18,944 nucleotides of DNA from Pseudomonadota bacterium. GTDB taxonomy: Bacteria; Pseudomonadota; Alphaproteobacteria; UBA2966; CAIVPW01. The notes beneath the pieces are model-generated. The model was given only the letters and a program-made list of their open reading frames with translations. It ran no database searches and was not told the DNA's origin. Location: contig JAQBXG010000006.1 in NCBI GenBank assembly GCA_027625125.1, forward strand, positions 1 through 18,944. The letters are read 5' to 3'. The position numbers were made by a program, and so were the translations under genes. Shown here piece after piece: positions 15,360 to 18,944 of the stretch (the first letter of the stretch is position 1; every line of letters begins with the position of its first letter).

Positions 15360-17552
15360 TTGAGCAAAGACCAGGCATCCGACATTGCGGCCATCGTTGC
15401 TGCGGATCATCACGACCCGTTTTCAGTGTTGGGGGCACATGCAACGGCCGACGGGCGGTGCGTGCTGCGCACGTTTCTGCCCGGGGTCGATGGCGTCGAT
15501 GTCATCGACCGCGCCGGCGACCGCCTGGGCGCAATGCGGCGCATCCACGACGCCGGCGTATATGCCTGTACGCTCGACGGTCCGGCGCCGGCTTTCTATC
15601 GACTGCGAATCTCGCGGGGCGGGGCGGTAAACATCATCGACGACCCGTACCGGTTTCCGTCGACGCTGACCGCCGATGACGCGCGGTTGCTGGCTGCCGG
15701 CGCGCACCTCGAGAGCTACCGTATTCTGGGCGCGCATCCGGCGACCATTGACGACGTGTACGGGGTGCGGTTCGCGGTTTGGGCGCCGGCGGCGCGGCGG
15801 GTCAGCGTTGTCGGCCCGTTCAACGACTGGGACGGCCGCCGGCATCCGATGCGGAACCACCCCGGCTGCGGGGTATGGGAAATGTTTCTTCCCGGCCTTG
15901 GCGAAGGCGCGCTGTACAAGTACGAAATCAGGGCCGCCGACGGCCGCGTACTGCCGTTGAAGTCGGATCCCCATGCGCTCAGGGCCGAGCGACCGCCGCG
16001 GACGGCGTCGATCGTCCATCGCCTTGACGGCTTTGACTGGACCGACGACCACTGGATGGCGGAGCGCGGCGCCGTTCCGCATCACCGCGCGCCGATCTCG
16101 ATCTACGAGGTCCATCCCGGGTCCTGGCGCCGGGCCGAAAACGGCGCGCGCGCGCTCAGCTATGACGAATTGGCCGATGCGCTGATCCCGTATGTACGGG
16201 ACCTTGGCTTCACCCACATCGAGCTGATGCCGGTGTCGGAGTTTCCGTTCGACGGTTCGTGGGGCTACCAACCGATCAGTCTGTTCGCGCCGACCAGTCG
16301 TTTCGGCGGCCCCGACGATTTTCGGCGCTTCGTCGACCGATGCCACGGGGCGGGAATCGGCGTCCTGCTCGACTGGGTTGCCGGGCACTTTCCCGAGGAC
16401 GAACACGGGCTGGCGCAATTTGACGGCACCCACCTGTACGAGCATGCGGACCCGCGCCGGGGCCGCCACGTGGACTGGGGAACGCTGATCTATAACTACG
16501 GCCGCAACGAGGTGCGGAATTACCTGCTATCGAATGCGCTGTACTGGCTTGACCAGTTCCATATCGACGGCCTGCGTGTCGACGCGGTGGCGTCGATGCT
16601 GTACCTGGACTACAGCCGCGCCGAGGGCGAATGGGTCCCCAACGTCCACGGCGGGCGGGAAAACCTGGATGCCGTCGCGTTCCTGAAACGGCTGAATGAA
16701 CTGGTGTATGAACGTCATCCGGACGCGATGACGGTCGCGGAGGAATCGACCGCCTGGCCACTGGTTTCGCGACCGACGTCCGCCGGTGGCCTGGGGTTCG
16801 GATTCAAGTGGAACATGGGGTGGATGCACGACACGCTGCGGTACATGGCTCGGGATCCGGTGCACCGGCGTCATCACCACGACGATCTGACGTTTGGACT
16901 GTTGTACGCATTTCAGGAGAATTACATCCTGCCGCTGTCCCATGACGAGGTCGTGCACGGCAAGGGTTCAATCCTGGCCCGCATGCGGGGCGACGAATGG
17001 CAACGATTTGCGAACCTGCGCCTGTACTACGCATTCATGTTTACCTATCCGGGCAAAAAGCTTCTGTTCATGGGCAACGAGTTCGCGCAGGTACAGGAAT
17101 GGAACCACGACGGCAGTCTCGATTGGCATCTGGCGGATCAACCCCTGCACAGGGGCGTCCAATCCATGGTCCGTGATCTCAATGGCGTGGTCCGCGCGGT
17201 GGCCGCGCTGCATGAACGCGACGGCGACGGCGACGGATTTGCCTGGATCGATTGCGAAGACGCGGAAAACAGCACGCTGGCATACTTGCGGCGGGGTTCC
17301 GACGAGGAAGAAATGGTCGCGGTCCTGTGCAATTTCACGCCGGTCCCGCGCCCCGGGACCCGGTTCGTTGTGCCCAAGGACGGGGTTTGGCGCGAGCGCA
17401 TCAACACCGATTCCCGCGACTATGGCGGCAGCGGCCAGGGCAATCTCGGCGGCATCGCGGCGACCGCGGCTCCCGGCCGCGGCGACCGGTTTTCGATCAC
17501 CGTGACGCTGCCCCCGCTGGCCGCCGTCGTCTTGCATCGCGCGGCGGAGTAG
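15360..17552 (+). CDS. glgB: 1,4-alpha-glucan branching enzyme (GH13)
   Basis: Transfers alpha-1,4 glucan segments to alpha-1,6 positions during glycogen synthesis. It is 730 residues, full length for the two-CBM48 type: 'HHDPFSVLGAH' opens the first N-terminal module, 'FAVWAPAARRVSVVGPFNDW' is the second CBM48, then the GH13 barrel and a C-terminal beta domain. The catalytic residues are Asp408 in 'DGLRVDAV', Glu461 in 'VAEEST' and Asp529 in 'LSHDEVVHGKGS', at a constant offset of 3 from E. coli D405, E458 and D526. The start is TTG at 15360 with GGCGGA upstream; no closer ATG exists. A short acidic Asp-Gly run near 17220-17237 is in the C-terminal part. It is followed 4 nt later by glgX. 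The enzyme looks active. Confidence 0.96.
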   Translation: MSKDQASDIAAIVAADHHDPFSVLGAHATADGRCVLRTFLPGVDGVDVIDRAGDRLGAMRRIHDAGVYACTLDGPAPAFYRLRISRGGAVNIIDDPYRFPSTLTADDARLLAAGAHLESYRILGAHPATIDDVYGVRFAVWAPAARRVSVVGPFNDWDGRRHPMRNHPGCGVWEMFLPGLGEGALYKYEIRAADGRVLPLKSDPHALRAERPPRTASIVHRLDGFDWTDDHWMAERGAVPHHRAPISIYEVHPGSWRRAENGARALSYDELADALIPYVRDLGFTHIELMPVSEFPFDGSWGYQPISLFAPTSRFGGPDDFRRFVDRCHGAGIGVLLDWVAGHFPEDEHGLAQFDGTHLYEHADPRRGRHVDWGTLIYNYGRNEVRNYLLSNALYWLDQFHIDGLRVDAVASMLYLDYSRAEGEWVPNVHGGRENLDAVAFLKRLNELVYERHPDAMTVAEESTAWPLVSRPTSAGGLGFGFKWNMGWMHDTLRYMARDPVHRRHHHDDLTFGLLYAFQENYILPLSHDEVVHGKGSILARMRGDEWQRFANLRLYYAFMFTYPGKKLLFMGNEFAQVQEWNHDGSLDWHLADQPLHRGVQSMVRDLNGVVRAVAALHERDGDGDGFAWIDCEDAENSTLAYLRRGSDEEEMVAVLCNFTPVPRPGTRFVVPKDGVWRERINTDSRDYGGSGQGNLGGIAATAAPGRGDRFSITVTLPPLAAVVLHRAAE

Positions 17553-17556
17553 GGCG

Positions 17557-18876
17557 GTGGCGATACTACGGGGAACGCCGGAGGTTTGGCCGGGGCTGCC
17601 GTACCCGCTTGGTGCGACCTGGGACGGCCGCGGCGTCAATTTCGCGCTGTTCTCGGAAAACGCCGAAAAAGTCGAGCTCTGCCTGTTCGACGCCCGCGGC
17701 AGGCGTGAAATCGCCCGCGTCGTCCTGACCGAATACACCGACCAGATCTGGCACGGCTATCTGCCTGGCTTGCGGCCCGGGGCGCTGTACGGCTATCGCG
17801 TTTATGGCGCATATGACCCGGAACGCGGGCACAGGTTCAATCATCACAAGCTGCTCCTTGATCCCTATGCGAAATCGCTGGTTGGCCCATTTGTCTGGAA
17901 TGACGCCAACTACGGCTATCGCACAGGACACGCGCGAGGAGACGTTTCGTTCGATCGCCGTGACAATGCCCGCCTGGTGCCGAAGGCGCAGGTCGTCGAC
18001 ACCGCGTTCAGCTGGGGGGACGACCGACGCCCGGCGACCCGCTGGGAACAGACGCTGATCTACGAGCTGCACGTCGGCGGGATGACAGCGCTGCATCCCG
18101 ATGTGCCGGAGCCGTTGCGCGGTACGTTCGAGGGCTTGGGGGAGCGGGCGGTCATCGACCATCTGCTGTCGCTTGGCGTGTCCGCGGTCGAGTTGATGCC
18201 GGTCCACGCGATCCTGCACGAACGCCATTTGTTCGATCGGCGGCTGCGGAATTACTGGGGCTACAACTCGATGGGTTTTTTCGCCCCCGAACCGCGCTAT
18301 ATGGCCGACGGCTCCATCGGCGCATTCAAGACGATGGTGCGGCGATTCCATGACGCCGGCATCGAGGTATTGCTGGACGTCGTCTACAACCACACCGGCG
18401 AAGGCGACCAGCGCGGCCCGACGTTGTCGTTTCGCGGCATCGACAACGCGGCGTACTACCGCCTGCAATCGGGCGAACCACAGTACTATGTCAACGATTC
18501 GGGCTGCGGCAATACGCTCAATCTGGCGCATCCGCGTGTGATGCAGATGGTGATGGATTCGCTGCGCTATTGGGTCAGCGAAATGCACGTCGACGGATTT
18601 CGATTCGATCTGGCGCCGGCGCTGGCGCGGGACGGCGGCCGGTTCAACCCCAACGCGGCGTTCCTGACCGCCGTGCTTCAGGACCCGGTGTTGTCGGCGG
18701 TCAAGCTGATCGCCGAGCCTTGGGACCTGGGCCACGGGGGGTATGTGCTTGGGGGCTTTCCTCCCGGCTGGTCGGAGTGGAACGACCAGTACCGTGATGA
18801 GGTGCGGGGGTTCTGGAAGGGGGACGGTGGCCGCGTCGGCGTGCTGGCATCGCGTTTGACGGGGTCGAGCGACATC
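17557..18876 (+). pseudogene. glgX: Glycogen debranching enzyme GlgX, truncated at codon 440 by an IS end
   Basis: Hydrolyses alpha-1,6 branches of phosphorylase-limit glycogen. GTG at 17557 lies 4 nt after the glgB stop with GGAG upstream. The N-terminal CBM48 ('YPLGATWDGRGVNFALFSEN') and GH13 barrel are normal: 'WGYNSMGFFAPEPRY', nucleophile Asp351 in 'DGFRFDLAP', acid/base Glu387 in 'IAEPWDLG'. Homology continues through 'WNDQYRDEVRGFW' and 'RLTGSSDI', then stops abruptly at 18876. Family members are about 650-720 residues and next contain 'TAHDGFTL' with the third catalytic Asp, which is missing here. The following bases look like a transposon end. The frame stays open to the window edge, so no stop codon is visible. 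The gene is almost certainly inactivated unless the element excises; its 3' half may lie beyond the window. Confidence 0.85.
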
Positions 18877-18944
18877 TGTCAACGCCGGAGTAAAAATGCA
18901 TCGGTGCGCCGGAGTAAAAGTGCATCACGGCTGATGGCAGGAAG
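18877..18944 (+). mobile_element. Left end of an insertion sequence, probably IS21-like (partial)
   Basis: The sequence changes character exactly where GlgX homology ends. It begins TGTCAACG, and within its first 50 nt it holds two near-identical 20-bp repeats containing GGAGTAAAA. A terminal TG followed by tandem subterminal repeats is typical of IS21-family ends, where they bind the IstA transposase. An ATG at 18934 opens 'MAG..', plausible for the start of istA, but only 11 nt are visible. The family is therefore inferred; the boundary is well supported. The right end and target duplication are outside the window. Confidence 0.65.
18883..18926 (+). repeat. Two tandem 20-bp repeats at IS terminus
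   Basis: Copies at 18883-18902 and 18907-18926 share 19 of 20 bases (A versus G at position 14), with period 24. Each reads CGCCGGAGTAAAA, one variable base, then TGCATC. Their position just inside the putative IS end suggests transposase binding sites. Confidence 0.75.

Noticed and set aside
17220..17237. GACGGC triplet-like repeat in glgB
   Set aside because: Three short units encoding an Asp-Gly run in frame; ordinary coding microsatellite with no sign of phase variation, since changes would need to be in multiples of three to keep frame.
1..18944. CRISPR arrays, tRNA, rRNA, phage or defence genes
   Set aside because: No regularly spaced repeats other than the IS-end pair, and no recognisable RNA gene or defence domain was seen on either strand.

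Overview
The window is GC-rich, densely packed bacterial DNA with many 1-4 nt gene overlaps, frequent GTG and TTG starts, and gene families that point to an alphaproteobacterium, most likely Rhodospirillales-like. The supporting evidence is the order LysM protein, Atm1-type ABC exporter, short-type psd, pssA; a PadR-controlled RND pump operon; and a divergent PEP-carboxylase relative. The placement is an inference from gene content; no rRNA or other marker gene is present.

Layout. (1) 2-4394, plus strand: the 3' part of a secreted or envelope Ig-like/LysM protein, then an Atm1/HMT-type ABC exporter, phosphatidylserine decarboxylase and phosphatidylserine synthase. The last three overlap by ATGA and look like one membrane-biogenesis operon in which PssA makes phosphatidylserine and Psd converts it to phosphatidylethanolamine. 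(2) 4405-9226, minus strand: padR, periplasmic adaptor and RND permease, translationally coupled, with a promoter/operator at 9281-9319 that looks autoregulated. (3) 9356-10234, minus strand: a secreted Asp-box (BNR) beta-propeller protein of unknown role. (4) 10358-12198, plus strand: two short in-frame ORFs separated by one stop codon, a small conserved-looking basic protein, and a secreted M15 metallopeptidase with an uncharacterised N-terminal half. (5) 12195-15173, minus strand: a 992-residue member of the PEP carboxylase superfamily that keeps the metal ligands and several PEP-site arginines but has replaced other catalytic residues. (6) 15360-18876, plus strand: glgB followed by glgX, a glycogen branching and debranching pair. 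(7) 18877-18944: glgX stops resembling its family after codon 440, where the sequence becomes a transposon-like end carrying two near-identical 20-bp repeats, probably an IS21-type left terminus.

Most of the window is ordinary alphaproteobacterial chromosome. The points most worth a second look are the altered active site of the PEP-carboxylase-like protein, the IS interruption of glgX with an open frame running into the element, the PadR operator overlapping a -10 box, and the stop codon that splits a small gene at 10439-10441. I saw no CRISPR array, tRNA, rRNA, phage or defence locus.
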